This document shows positions 1 to 5,884 of a stretch of DNA of 7,049 nt, piece after piece. The DNA lies in assembly GCA_019752915.1 (NCBI GenBank), contig JAIELO010000160.1:1-7049 (forward strand), given 5' to 3'. The first letter of the stretch is position 1. The number at the start of each line of letters is the position of its first letter. The notes under the pieces were generated by a model. That model was not told the DNA's origin, did no database searches, and saw nothing but the letters and a program-made list of their open reading frames with translations. The translations under genes were made by a program, and so were the position numbers. This stretch comes from Burkholderiaceae bacterium. Its GTDB lineage: Bacteria > Pseudomonadota > Gammaproteobacteria > Burkholderiales > Burkholderiaceae_D.

Positions 1-1190
1 TTATAGTCGCCAAACAGCACTTCGTAATTACCCAGTTGCTGGGCTTTGCCGTTGATGGTTTCCATGGCTCGGTAGTAGTTGAGCAGCTTCTGGTTCTTGA
101 CCTTCTGCAACTCAGCTTCGCTCACCCCTTGCTGTACCAGTTCGTCGACGGCGGCCAGCAGGGCTTTTTCCAGCTGGGCCGGGGTGACGTTGGCAGCCGC
201 AACGGCCGACAGATACAGCAGGCCCGGGTCAAAACCTTCCATGCTGCTGGCGCTGACCTGAGTGGCCAGTTGCTGCTCGACCAGCGCCCGGTACAGGCGC
301 GCCGTCTTGCCTTCGGCGAGCAGGCTTTGCAGCACTTCCAGTCCGTAGTAGTCCGGGTGGTTGGCGGCCGGGATCTTGTAGGCAAACACCAGATTGGCCG
401 AGGTCGCCGATTCTTTGGTCACGAAGACGCGCCGCTCGCCTTTCTGTTCCGGTTCGACGGTGCGCACAGCCGGTGGCAAAGGACGGGCCGGAATCGCGCC
501 GAAGTAGCGTGTCGCCAGTTTTTTGACCGCGTCGGCCTTGACGTCGCCGACGATCACCGCCACCGCGTTGTTGGGCGCGTAATAGGTGGTGAAGTAGCGC
601 TGCAGATCCTCCTGCGTCCACGCTTTGATGTCGGACTCGTTGCCGATCACCGACCACGAATACGGGTGGGCGTGGAAGGCCACGCCATTGACTTCTTCAT
701 GCAACGCGCGCAGGTTGGAGTTTTCCAGTCCGGTGCTGCGTTCGGACAGCACCACACCGCGCTCGCTGGCGACCATTTTCGGATCGATATTCAGGTGGGC
801 GATGCGGTCACTTTCCAGCGTGAAGATGGTTTCCAGCGAACTGGCCGGGAACCAGTCCTGATACACAGTCAGGTCGTTGCTGGTGTAGGCGTTATTCGAG
901 CCACCTTTGGCTTCCATGGTGCGGTCGAACTGTTTCGGGCCGAAGTTTTTCGAGCCATTGAACATCATGTGTTCGAAGAAATGCGACAGACCGGTGATGC
1001 CGGGCGCTTCATTGCGCGAGCCGACCTTCCAGAACGTGTACATATTCGCGTTGGGGATGGTATGCGACTCCAGCACAATGAACTTCATGCCATTGGCCAG
1101 TGTGAAGGTCTGCACGGCATCGGCACTGACGGCGTGGGCGGCGGATGACAGGCCCAGCATGACGCTGGCGGCCAGAACTTTCCATTTCAT
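1..1190 (-). CDS. Secreted M16-family zinc metallopeptidase, N-terminal 396 residues (3' end outside window)
   Basis: This is a pitrilysin/insulinase-type (M16) peptidase. The leftward frame stays open from the ATG at 1190-1188 to the window edge, giving 396 codons with no stop. Residues 1-20 form a Sec signal peptide (basic start, hydrophobic core, AHA at 18-20 before Val21), so the mature protein should act in the periplasm or envelope. The inverted zinc motif HFFEH lies at residues 70-74 (ligands His70 and His74, catalytic Glu73). Glu150, in LSERS, is 76 residues after His74, as expected for the third ligand. A second M16 half begins near residue 255, with the typical AEGKTARLYRALVE segment around 292-305. 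An AGGAG ribosome-binding site at 1202-1198, seven bases before the ATG, supports the start. Single-chain members of this family are about 430-480 residues, so only the C-terminal tail is probably missing. In proteobacteria such genes often occur as tandem pairs, and a second one could lie just outside. Substrate unknown. Confidence 0.93.
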   Translation of the reverse strand, partial: MKWKVLAASVMLGLSSAAHAVSADAVQTFTLANGMKFIVLESHTIPNANMYTFWKVGSRNEAPGITGLSHFFEHMMFNGSKNFGPKQFDRTMEAKGGSNNAYTSNDLTVYQDWFPASSLETIFTLESDRIAHLNIDPKMVASERGVVLSERSTGLENSNLRALHEEVNGVAFHAHPYSWSVIGNESDIKAWTQEDLQRYFTTYYAPNNAVAVIVGDVKADAVKKLATRYFGAIPARPLPPAVRTVEPEQKGERRVFVTKESATSANLVFAYKIPAANHPDYYGLEVLQSLLAEGKTARLYRALVEQQLATQVSASSMEGFDPGLLYLSAVAAANVTPAQLEKALLAAVDELVQQGVSEAELQKVKNQKLLNYYRAMETINGKAQQLGNYEVLFGDY

Positions 1191-1329
1191 AGGGGGACTC
1201 CTGAAAGCGTGAAGCTCAGAGCATACGTGATGGCCATGTTTTTTGGTATCGCACGATCAACTTTTTCACGAGGAATTGCTCAAGCGCCCGTTAGCCGTTA
1301 GGATGAGGCAAACAACCACGGAGCCGTGC

Positions 1330-1809
1330 ATGGAAACACCAATGAGCTGGAGCGCCCACGAACTCACCATGACGGTGCTGATGACGCCGGATATGGCTAA
1401 TTTTTCCGGCAATGTCCATGGTGGCACTATTCTGAAATTTCTCGATAGCGTAGCCTATGCCTGCGCCAGCCGCTATTCGGGCAGTTATGTGGTGACCCTG
1501 TCGGTCGATCAGGTGATGTTTTTGCAACCGATCCATGTCGGTGAACTGGTGACATTCCTCGCCTCGATCAACTATACGGGCCGCACCTCGATGGAAGTCG
1601 GGATTCGCGTGGTGACGGAAAATATCCAGCAACGGCTGGTGCGCCATGCGAATAGCTGCTACTTCACTATGGTGGCGGTCGACGAGCAGCGCAAACCGGT
1701 GGAGGTGCCGATGCTGGTGGCGGAATCCGAGGTGCAGAAAGCGCGCTGGGATCAGGCGCTGTTGCGCAAGCAGGCGCGCCAGATGGTACACGGGGCTCGC
1801 AAGAAGTAA
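1330..1809 (+). CDS. Hotdog-fold acyl-CoA thioesterase (YciA/ACOT7-like)
   Basis: A 159-residue single-domain hotdog (4HBT) protein, expected to hydrolyse acyl-CoA to free fatty acid and CoA in the cytoplasm as an oligomer. The diagnostic segment is TPDMANFSGNVHGGTILKFLD at residues 19-39. It resembles the N-terminal domain of eukaryotic ACOT7 (brain acyl-CoA hydrolase), with HGG at 30-32 capping the central helix. Asn28 occupies the position that is Asp in YciA and Asn in one ACOT7 half. The core strands follow (VVTLSVDQVMFLQPIHVGE at 54-72, SMEVGIRVV at 87-95, and HANSCYFTMVAVD at 106-118). A charged C-terminal helix ends the protein. I chose ATG 1330 because GGAG at 1320-1323 sits six bases upstream and the family's domain begins almost at once. 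An in-frame ATG at 1303 and a TTG at 1243 exist but would add unrelated residues. The gene diverges from the peptidase across about 140 bp and converges on the next gene. Acyl chain specificity cannot be read from the sequence. Confidence 0.9.
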   Translation: METPMSWSAHELTMTVLMTPDMANFSGNVHGGTILKFLDSVAYACASRYSGSYVVTLSVDQVMFLQPIHVGELVTFLASINYTGRTSMEVGIRVVTENIQQRLVRHANSCYFTMVAVDEQRKPVEVPMLVAESEVQKARWDQALLRKQARQMVHGARKK

Positions 1810-1813
1810 GCTC

Positions 1814-1829
1814 TCCGGCAGATGCCGGA
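1814..1829. repeat. Short perfect palindrome (hairpin) after the thioesterase stop
   Basis: TCCGGCA (1814-1820) and its exact complement TGCCGGA (1823-1829) are separated by two bases, which gives a six-pair stem with a four-base loop in RNA. It begins five bases after the thioesterase stop. No run of T follows on either strand, so it is at best a weak or Rho-assisted terminator or an RNA 3'-end stabiliser. Confidence 0.45.
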
Positions 1830-1848
1830 TGCTGCGCTGTGGATTGCT

Positions 1849-1888
1849 GGTGGCAGGTGGCAGGTGGCAGGTGGCAGGTGGTAGGTGA
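1849..1888. repeat. Heptanucleotide tandem repeat (GGTGGCA), about 5.7 copies
   Basis: Four perfect copies of GGTGGCA occupy 1849-1876. They are followed by one variant copy (GGTGGTA, 1877-1883) and a partial copy (1884-1888). The array lies in the gap between two convergent genes, about 28 bp from the end of the leftward one, and in no credible coding frame. Perfect short units of this kind are prone to slipped-strand length change, so the array may differ in copy number between strains. Confidence 0.9.
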
Positions 1889-1893
1889 TCCTG

Positions 1894-1913
1894 CAGCGCC
1901 CTGTCGTGCGCTG
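1894..1913. repeat. Inverted repeat in the convergent gap
   Basis: CAGCGC (1894-1899) and GCGCTG (1908-1913) form a six-pair stem with an eight-base loop. It sits just beyond the stop codon of the leftward gene, which ends at 1917. There is no T-tract on either side, so a role in termination of the leftward transcript is only a suggestion. Confidence 0.3.
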
Positions 1914-1916
1914 ACC

Positions 1917-2666
1917 TCAGGTGCGCGCCGCCGGGCGGGCCTGCAGGCGCCACACGATCCAGCGCGCCAGCAGGCGATTCAGCCAGCCGAGGCCCAGTCC
2001 ATTGTTGCGCGCGACCCGGCGCTGCATGGTCAGCGCCGCCGACGCCGTGCGTCCGGCCACGGCAAACAGCAGGTGGTTGTTGCCGGCGATACCGTGAAAG
2101 CGGCACAACTGGCCGTTAAACGCGGCATGCAGGCGCATGCGCATATCCGGATAGGCCGGGTCGTAGCTGAAGATATTCGCCACCAGCACGCCGCCGGGAC
2201 GCAGCAGGCGCCGGCAATCGCGGTAGAAACTGCTGCTGCCCAGTGCCGGCGGCAGCCCCAGTTCATCGAAGCCGTCAATCAGCAGCACGTCGGCCATGTC
2301 GTCGCAGTGTTTCAGGTAGCTGCTGGCATCGGCCTCAATGATGCGCAGGCGTGCGTCGTCGGGCGGAATGGCGAACTGCTCGCGCAGGGCGATCACGTCG
2401 GCGCGCAACTCCAGCACCGTGATGCGGCAGTGCGGCAGATAGCGGTAGCAGAACTTGACCAGTGAACCGCCGCCGAGTCCGACCATGATGATGTGCTGCG
2501 GTTGTGGCTGGAATAGCACAAAACACATCATGGCGCGCGGGTAGGCCAGCACCAGCTGGTCCGGATGCGACAGGCGCATCTCGCTCTGGATCATGCCGGG
2601 GCTAAATTCCAGCGTGCGCATATTGCCACGGGTGCGTACCAGTGGCGGATCGTTAGGCAAACTCAA
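1917..2666 (-). CDS. Spermidine-synthase-like SAM-binding protein (aminopropyl/methyltransferase fold)
   Basis: A 249-residue protein with the Rossmann-type methyltransferase fold of the spermidine synthase (SpeE) superfamily. The SAM-binding glycine loop is MVGLGGGSLVKF at 61-72. The acidic residue ending strand 2 is Glu86 in VLELRAD. A second nucleoside-contacting Asp is in EADASSYL at 111-118. The strand-4 motif is LLIDGFDELGLP at 128-139, then the post-motif RRLLRPGGVLVANIF at 152-166. The N-terminal beta-hairpin domain of true spermidine synthases is reduced, and the usual YHEML..HP block reads PDQLVLAYPRAMM, so polyamine synthesis should not be assumed. Proteins of this type are common and mostly uncharacterised. 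The start is uncertain: TGA lies three codons before the TTG at 2666-2664, no Shine-Dalgarno sequence is visible, and Met16, Met25 and Met30 are later alternatives. Residues 7-30 (PPLVRTRGNMRTLEFSPGMIQSEM) look like the normal N-terminus of such proteins, so I keep the long form. The gene is divergent from the small gene at 2812. Confidence 0.82.
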   Translation of the reverse strand: MSLPNDPPLVRTRGNMRTLEFSPGMIQSEMRLSHPDQLVLAYPRAMMCFVLFQPQPQHIIMVGLGGGSLVKFCYRYLPHCRITVLELRADVIALREQFAIPPDDARLRIIEADASSYLKHCDDMADVLLIDGFDELGLPPALGSSSFYRDCRRLLRPGGVLVANIFSYDPAYPDMRMRLHAAFNGQLCRFHGIAGNNHLLFAVAGRTASAALTMQRRVARNNGLGLGWLNRLLARWIVWRLQARPAART

Positions 2667-2694
2667 GATTGGTCAGGGTGGTTGGCTGCGCTAA

Positions 2695-2722
2695 ATTATC
2701 GTCGCATGCGGGCTAGTGTAGA
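2695..2722 (-). promoter_or_regulatory. Candidate sigma-70 promoter for the spermidine-synthase-like gene
   Basis: Read leftward, TCTACA (2722-2717, four of six to TTGACA) and GATAAT (2700-2695, five of six to TATAAT) are separated by 16 bases. Transcription would start near 2688, leaving a leader of about 22 nt before the TTG start. This is a match by eye only. Confidence 0.4.
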
Positions 2723-2732
2723 CGACATTGCA

Positions 2733-2761
2733 TTTACAGATGGAAAAATTGTATGTACATT
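2733..2761 (+). promoter_or_regulatory. Candidate sigma-70 promoter for the 2812 small gene and GGDEF gene
   Basis: TTTACA (2733-2738, five of six to the -35 consensus) and TACATT (2756-2761, four of six to the -10 consensus) are 17 bases apart in a locally AT-rich stretch. The predicted start near 2768 leaves a leader of about 44 nt. That leader contains a small hairpin (GCCAG 2775-2779, CTGGC 2785-2789) and the GGAG ribosome-binding site at 2799-2802. Confidence 0.4.
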
Positions 2762-2811
2762 GACGTTAGATTAAGCCAGCCCCTCTGGCGGCACTACTGG
2801 AGAGTACGACG

Positions 2812-3087
2812 ATGTTCCTAGATCACCCTACGCTTACCGCTACCAACAGTTTCACCGAACCGGATCGTCTGGAACGTCTGACCCGCGTGTATGGCTACGT
2901 GGTAGCGCTGGCCGACCTGGCTGGCAAGCAGACCTTCATCGAAAAAGTCAGTCAGATGCATGACCACAAAGGTACCCTGATCGTGTTCTGGCACGATGCG
3001 CCGACCGAGGACGAAAAAGCCTTCTTCGGTCAGGCCTGGGCCAGCAAAGTGGGCGATGGCACACAAAGCGTGGAACACGAAGTCTAA
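2812..3087 (+). CDS. Small conserved-looking hypothetical protein, 91 aa
   Basis: I do not recognise this protein. It is 91 residues, predicted soluble, acidic and mixed alpha/beta, with no signal peptide or membrane segment. A helical first half contains RLERLTRVYGYVVALADLAG (19-38). The block KGTLIVFWHDAPTEDEKAFF at 53-72 looks like a strand followed by a helix. The ending is GTQSVEHEV. The ATG at 2812 has GGAG at 2799-2802, nine bases upstream. The reading is supported by regular codon choice (frequent CTG, CGT, ACC, GGC and GAA) that matches the neighbouring genes. The stop is 13 bases before the GGDEF protein, so the two are probably co-transcribed and may work together, for example with the small protein as a partner or regulator of the receptor. 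That link is inference from spacing alone. Confidence 0.75.
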   Translation: MFLDHPTLTATNSFTEPDRLERLTRVYGYVVALADLAGKQTFIEKVSQMHDHKGTLIVFWHDAPTEDEKAFFGQAWASKVGDGTQSVEHEV

Positions 3088-3100
3088 AGACCATTAGCGC

Positions 3101-4276
3101 ATGGACATTAAAACGCTGGTGCTGGCGCTAGCGCTGGGCAATTTCAGCCTGTGCGCGGCGCTGTTCTTTTATCAGCAGCAGGAAGGCCGGCTGGCGCCGA
3201 CCGCCAGCATGCGCAGCTGGCGCATGGCCCGGCAACTACAGGCGCTGGCCTGGGGTTTGCTGTATCTGCGCGGTGCGCTGCCGGATTTTCTGACCATTCC
3301 CTTCGCTTACGCGCTACTGTTTAGCGGCTTTGCACTCGATGCCTCGGCATGGTGGGAGCTGGCCGGGCGGCGTGTCTGGCGGCGCTATCTGCTGCCCGCA
3401 CTGGGCGTGTCGATCGGCCTGTTTACGGGCGCATGGTTACTCGACATCCCGGGCGGCGAGCGGATCGGCATTGCCGGCATGGTGGCCGGTTTCTTCTTCC
3501 TCGCCGGCGCGGCGGCACTGGGACGCGGCTGGCGTCGTGGCACGCTGCTGCGCCGCTATCTGGTGCTGTCGAATCTATTGCTAACGCTGGTGATTATCCT
3601 GCGCAGCGTGCTGACCGCGCTGATGCCCGATGGTGTGCTGTGGCTGAGTAATGCGGTGCTGCAGGGCGCCGGCATCGTTACCCTGTATCTGCTCACGCTG
3701 GGCAATGTGTTCGGCTATCTGTTACTGAGCCGCGAGCAGCAGGAAGGCGAACTGGCGCGACTGGAGGTCAACGATGCGCTGACCGACGTGCCGAACCGGC
3801 GTGGCTTCTATCAGGCCCTGTCGCCATGGATCGCACTGGCGCGCCGGCCCGGCCAGCCGACCTCGCTGATTTTGCTGAAGTTCGATGATTTCAAACGCAT
3901 CAATGAGCATTACGGCCATCCGGTCGGCGATCTGGTACTCAAGGCCATGGTGGAGGTGTGCCAGAAGCAGTTGCGTGATAGCGATCTGATGGGCCGTCTG
4001 GGTGGTGCCGAATTCGCGATCCAGCTGCCCCGCACCGCGCAGGATGATGCCTGCATGGTGGCAGAGCGGATTCGGCTGGCGATTGCTGCCGCCCCCGTCA
4101 AGGCGGGCAAGGCGATTATCAATATGACGGCCAGTCTGGGCGTGACCACCATCCGTGCCGACGATGTCGCAGTCAGTCTGTTCAAACGCGCCGATGAGGC
4201 GCTGCAGCAGGCCAAACGCGAAGGTCGCAACCGGGTGGTGGTGGCAGCCGCCAGTACCGAAGCGCAGGAAGTCTGA
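3101..4276 (+). CDS. Membrane-anchored degenerate GGDEF protein, probable nucleotide receptor
   Basis: A 391-residue inner-membrane protein. About six or seven hydrophobic segments occupy residues 3-208 (for instance 3-24, 62-80, 96-115, 122-140, 152-175 and 183-208). A charged linker (211-224) leads to a cytoplasmic GGDEF domain at about 225-382 that opens with NDALTDVPNRRGF. From memory of PleD the domain aligns without gaps. The first metal-binding Asp (PleD D327) is Lys260 in LLKFDDF, and the signature is GGAEF at 301-305, so Ala303 replaces PleD E370. Asn268 and Asp277 (guanine contacts), the I-site Arg292-x-x-Asp295, and Lys372 and Arg376 (phosphate contacts) are retained. Loss of both metal ligands argues against diguanylate cyclase activity and for a c-di-GMP or GTP receptor. 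The membrane part is not one I can name. ATG 3101 has only a weak ribosome-binding site but immediately precedes the first membrane helix. It lies 13 bases after the small gene, which suggests translational coupling. Confidence 0.9.
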   Translation: MDIKTLVLALALGNFSLCAALFFYQQQEGRLAPTASMRSWRMARQLQALAWGLLYLRGALPDFLTIPFAYALLFSGFALDASAWWELAGRRVWRRYLLPALGVSIGLFTGAWLLDIPGGERIGIAGMVAGFFFLAGAAALGRGWRRGTLLRRYLVLSNLLLTLVIILRSVLTALMPDGVLWLSNAVLQGAGIVTLYLLTLGNVFGYLLLSREQQEGELARLEVNDALTDVPNRRGFYQALSPWIALARRPGQPTSLILLKFDDFKRINEHYGHPVGDLVLKAMVEVCQKQLRDSDLMGRLGGAEFAIQLPRTAQDDACMVAERIRLAIAAAPVKAGKAIINMTASLGVTTIRADDVAVSLFKRADEALQQAKREGRNRVVVAAASTEAQEV

Positions 4277-4302
4277 GGCGTAGACAACACACTATCCGGA
4301 AG

Positions 4303-4320
4303 CCGTCATCAAGCCGTCAC
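4303..4320 (+). promoter_or_regulatory. Pho-box-like direct repeat (candidate PhoB site)
   Basis: CCGTCAT (4303-4309) and CCGTCAC (4314-4320) are direct repeats with an 11-bp period and a four-base spacer (CAAG). Each matches the PhoB half-site CTGTCAT/C at six of seven positions. The pair stands where a -35 element would be, upstream of the Ppx/GppA gene, and no good TTGACA is present. A -10-like TATGGT begins ten bases after the repeat, the spacing I recall for the E. coli phoA promoter. Confidence 0.5.
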
Positions 4321-4330
4321 AAACTGCGCT

Positions 4331-4346
4331 TATGGTGATCTATAAT
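4331..4346 (+). promoter_or_regulatory. Two candidate -10 elements for the Ppx/GppA transcript
   Basis: TATGGT (4331-4336) lies ten bases after the Pho-box-like repeat, and a perfect TATAAT lies at 4341-4346, twenty bases after it. Neither has a good -35 hexamer at 16-18 bases, which fits an activator-dependent promoter. The resulting 5' leader would be about 65-80 nt. Confidence 0.5.
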
Positions 4347-4371
4347 CATATAAATCGTTTAGTTTGATTAT
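4342..4371. repeat. AT-rich inverted repeat overlapping the -10
   Basis: ATAATCA (4342-4348) and TGATTAT (4365-4371) are perfect seven-base complements separated by 16 bases. The left arm overlaps the TATAAT element and the right arm falls in the early leader. It could be an operator for a dimeric repressor or a weak RNA stem; the sequence does not decide. Confidence 0.4.
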
Positions 4372-4373
4372 TC

Positions 4374-4403
4374 TCGGCGCAACGCCGATGTCCGGCTCCC
4401 GGA
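4374..4403 (+). promoter_or_regulatory. Two small leader hairpins, the second touching the ribosome-binding site
   Basis: TCGGCG (4374-4379) pairs with CGCCGA (4383-4388) across a three-base loop. TCCGG (4391-4395) pairs with CCGGA (4399-4403), again across three bases. The second stem includes GGA at 4401-4403, the first bases of the GGAGAGG ribosome-binding site (4401-4407) of the phosphatase gene. This could dampen translation. Both stems are short and their stability was not computed. Confidence 0.35.
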
Positions 4404-4416
4404 GAGGCTTCCAAAT

Positions 4417-5871
4417 ATGTATGCAGCAGTAGATCTGGGTTCCAATAGTTTTCGTCTTCATATCGGCAAGCACGATGGTGATGCCATTCGTGTCCTGAAA
4501 AGCGTGCGCGAGCCGATTCGTCTGGCCGCCGGTCTCGATGAGGAAGGCAATCTCACGCCGGCCGCCATGCAGACGGCGCTCAATTGTCTGAAAAACTTCC
4601 GTAACGTACTGGCGGGCTATCGCCTTGACGGGGTGCGCGTTGTGGCGACGTCGGCGATGCGGGTAGCGCGCAATGGCGCGGCGTTTCTGCCGCAGGCCGA
4701 ACTGGCGATCGGCTATCCGATCGAGATCATCTCGGGCGAGGAAGAAGGCCGGCTGATTTACATGGGCGTGGCGAATGCGCTGGCGACGCCGGGCGAGCGG
4801 CGCCTGGTGATCGACATCGGCGGCGGCTCCACCGAGCTGATACTGGGACGCGGCCAGGAAATCGAACGGGTTGAATCGTTCAGTGTCGGCACCGTGAAAC
4901 AGAGCCTGTCCTTCTTTATCGGCGGACGGGTTGATGCGGCCTCGTTCGAGGCGGCGATTCTGTCGGCACGCAGTCACTTCGAGGACGCTGCGCCGCCGTA
5001 CCATCCGCAATTCTGGAAGCAGTGCTACGGTTCTTCGGGCACCGCACGCACGATTGCCGACATCATTATCAAGAACGGGATCGGGCGCGAAGTGAATGGC
5101 GCCACCCTGAGTGCGCTGAAACAACGCTTTATCGAATTCGGTCATGTCAGTAAAATCGACTTGCCGGGGCTGCGTCCGGACCGTGCCGGCACCATCATCG
5201 GCGGACTGGCGATTCTGATCGGGCTGGTGCGCGAACTGGAAATTCCGCAGGTGCTGCCGATCGAGGCGGGACTGCGCATGGGCGTGATGTGGGATCTGCA
5301 CCTGCGCTCCACCAAGCGTGACCGGCGCGAACAATCGGTGCTGGACTGCCAGCAGCGCTTCCACTGCGACCCGCAGCGCGCCAGCCGGGTGGCGCAGGAT
5401 GCGCTGGCACTGTATGCGCAGACCAAGCCTGCCAGCGACCAGTACACGCGGCATCTGTACTGGAGTGCACTGCTGCACGAAATGGGCATGGTGGTGTCGC
5501 ACACCGGTTATCACAAACATGCCGCCTATATGGTCGAAAATGCCGATTTGCCGGGCTTTACGGCGCGCGAGCAGAAAACCATGGCGCGCCTGATTCTGGC
5601 GCACAAAGGCAATCTGCGTAAAGTGACAGATGTCCTGAGCGAGCCCGATTTCGTCAAGGCGGTGGTGGCTTTGCGACTGGCCGTGCTGCTGATGCATGCG
5701 CGCATGGATGTCGATTTCAGTCAGCTCCGGTTGCGCGTGAAAAGCCGTATCGAACTGGAGATCCGGCGCAGCTGGATTAACGATCACCCGACTTTGTCCT
5801 ACTGGCTGGAGAAGGAGCAGGAGCAGTGGGACGAAGTTGGAGTAGACTTTAGCCTACGCTGCAATTCCTGA
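4417..5871 (+). CDS. Ppx/GppA-family phosphatase (exopolyphosphatase or pppGpp phosphatase)
   Basis: A 484-residue cytoplasmic protein of the ASKHA-fold Ppx/GppA family. Members remove terminal phosphates from inorganic polyphosphate (EC 3.6.1.11) or convert pppGpp to ppGpp (EC 3.6.1.40). The phosphate-1 loop is DLGSNSFRL at 6-14. The segment IISGEEEGRLIYMG (104-117) carries the catalytic Glu region. The phosphate-2 loop is DIGGGSTEL at 133-141. The conserved GSSGTART is at 205-212, RPDRAGTIIGGLAIL at 253-267, and EAGLRMGVMWDL at 283-294. An HD-like C-terminal domain follows, with LLHEMGMVVSHTGYHKHAAYMV at 352-373 and LAHKGN at 394-399. Length is close to E. coli GppA (494) and Ppx (513), and I cannot separate the two activities. 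ATG 4417 has GGAGAGG at 4401-4407, nine bases upstream. The leader carries a Pho-box-like site, which favours a polyphosphate role. The next gene starts 13 bases after the stop, so an operon is likely. Confidence 0.93.
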   Translation: MYAAVDLGSNSFRLHIGKHDGDAIRVLKSVREPIRLAAGLDEEGNLTPAAMQTALNCLKNFRNVLAGYRLDGVRVVATSAMRVARNGAAFLPQAELAIGYPIEIISGEEEGRLIYMGVANALATPGERRLVIDIGGGSTELILGRGQEIERVESFSVGTVKQSLSFFIGGRVDAASFEAAILSARSHFEDAAPPYHPQFWKQCYGSSGTARTIADIIIKNGIGREVNGATLSALKQRFIEFGHVSKIDLPGLRPDRAGTIIGGLAILIGLVRELEIPQVLPIEAGLRMGVMWDLHLRSTKRDRREQSVLDCQQRFHCDPQRASRVAQDALALYAQTKPASDQYTRHLYWSALLHEMGMVVSHTGYHKHAAYMVENADLPGFTAREQKTMARLILAHKGNLRKVTDVLSEPDFVKAVVALRLAVLLMHARMDVDFSQLRLRVKSRIELEIRRSWINDHPTLSYWLEKEQEQWDEVGVDFSLRCNS

Positions 5872-5884
5872 ACCGGAGAGGATG

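Noticed and set aside
36..1148. Long rightward open frame of 370 codons opposite the M16 peptidase
   Set aside because: Its translation has no recognisable domain and is rich in Gly, Arg, Val and Phe, as expected of the antisense of GC-rich coding DNA. The opposite strand has a signal peptide and the exact HxxEH zinc site.
1243..1329. N-terminal extension of the thioesterase to a TTG at 1243
   Set aside because: The extra 29 residues do not belong to the hotdog domain, TTG 1243 lacks a ribosome-binding site, and ATG 1330 has GGAG at good spacing.
1814..1829. Classical Rho-independent terminator after the thioesterase
   Set aside because: The stem is only six pairs and no T-tract follows on either strand. 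It is reported as a palindrome only.
1291..2106. Leftward open frame of 271 codons spanning the thioesterase and the end of the spermidine-synthase-like gene
   Set aside because: It lies antisense to one real gene and in another frame of the other, and crosses the tandem repeat. The sequence is low in complexity and rich in Arg, His and Pro.
1839..2465. Rightward open frame beginning in the heptanucleotide repeat
   Set aside because: It is antisense to the SAM-binding protein gene. The repeat merely encodes a short WQVAGGR-like periodicity, and there is no supporting start site.
4330..5787. Leftward open frame of 485 codons antisense to the Ppx/GppA gene
   Set aside because: Its length is striking, but it mirrors the codon pattern of a clear phosphatase gene, has no domain I recognise, and no ribosome-binding site that would support it. 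It is treated as a high-GC artefact.
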